Positions 7,173 through 7,303 of a DNA stretch of 7,303 nucleotides are shown here, in pieces (positions within the stretch are counted from its first letter, which is position 1; every line of letters starts with the position of its first letter). Origin of the DNA: Prevotellaceae bacterium (GTDB taxonomy: Bacteria > Bacteroidota > Bacteroidia > Bacteroidales > UBA932). The stretch lies in the NCBI GenBank assembly GCA_031259655.1, contig JAIRLF010000147.1, positions 1 through 7,303 on the forward strand, written 5' to 3'. The position numbers and the translations under genes were made by a program. The notes under the pieces were generated by a model. The model saw only the letters and a list, made by a program, of their open reading frames with translations, did no database searches and had not been told where the DNA came from.

Positions 7173-7303
7173 CTATTTTCGTCCGAATAATCTCATTATT
7201 TCTCCGATCCACAGCACAATTGACGTAGAAGCGATAATAATTCCCCAGTCAAGAAGTTTGAGCGCCACGACGTTAAACATTTCTCCGCCTATTGTTACGA
7301 TAA
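7173..7303 (-). CDS. P-type cation (probably calcium) ATPase, C-terminal end
   Basis: The minus strand has an open frame from the window edge to a TAG at 7175-7173, giving the last 42 residues. It reads IVTIGGEMFNVVALKLLDW, then a hydrophobic helix (GIIIASTSIVLW) and a short tail ending IGEIMRLFGRK. This pattern, FNV-x-x-L-x-x-x-DW followed by the final membrane helix and a basic end, matches the C-terminal transmembrane domain of P2-type ATPases, in particular the PMCA-like calcium pumps common in Bacteroidota. The catalytic DKTGT motif and ion-binding helices lie outside the window, so ion specificity is inferred. The protein would sit in the inner membrane. The gene is closed by the terminator at 7097-7135 and so is probably not co-transcribed with A2M. 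Confidence 0.72.
   Translation of the reverse strand, partial: IVTIGGEMFNVVALKLLDWGIIIASTSIVLWIGEIMRLFGRK

Noticed and set aside
7092..7190. A 32-codon plus-strand frame starting MAKSIDFDTKSIEVEV, preceded by a purine-rich AAGG
   Set aside because: It reads straight through the terminator hairpin and its direct repeats and then overlaps the ATPase 3' end in antisense. The repeat explains the protein-like pattern, and Shine-Dalgarno-like bases carry little weight in Bacteroidota.

Overview
The window suggests a member of the Bacteroidota, most likely order Bacteroidales. The evidence is promoter-like sites of the Bacteroidota form TAnnTTTG, starts without Shine-Dalgarno sequences, moderate-to-low GC, and protein ends that read like Bacteroidales homologues. 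Genus cannot be judged from the sequence.

All four recognisable genes lie on the minus strand, so transcription runs from high to low coordinates. First is the last 42 codons of a P-type cation ATPase, probably calcium-type (7173-7303, cut by the window edge). It is closed by a strong intrinsic terminator at about 7097-7135. A 215-base gap carries a likely promoter for a very large alpha-2-macroglobulin (A2M) family lipoprotein of 1855 residues (1390-6957). After only 14 bases comes tsaD (320-1375), the tRNA t6A-modification enzyme, probably co-transcribed with the A2M gene. A 233-base gap (87-319) then holds a perfect hairpin just after tsaD and two promoter-like -7 boxes. The first 28 complete codons of pyrE, orotate phosphoribosyltransferase, run off the left edge (1-86).

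The A2M gene dominates the window. It has a lipoprotein signal peptide, an acidic stretch soon after the lipidated cysteine, repeated macroglobulin domains, an intact CLEQ thioester at residues 1400-1403, and an unusual Tyr/Asp-rich acidic insert flanked by cysteines at residues 447-512. By family analogy it should be an envelope-anchored protease trap. No penicillin-binding protein 1C gene, the common partner of bacterial A2M genes, is visible beside it. The other genes are housekeeping (ion transport, tRNA modification, pyrimidine synthesis) and show no obvious functional link to A2M. I see no mobile element, CRISPR array, RNA gene or clearly new multi-gene system. The odd points are the A2M insert, the A2M-tsaD coupling and the repeat-built terminator.
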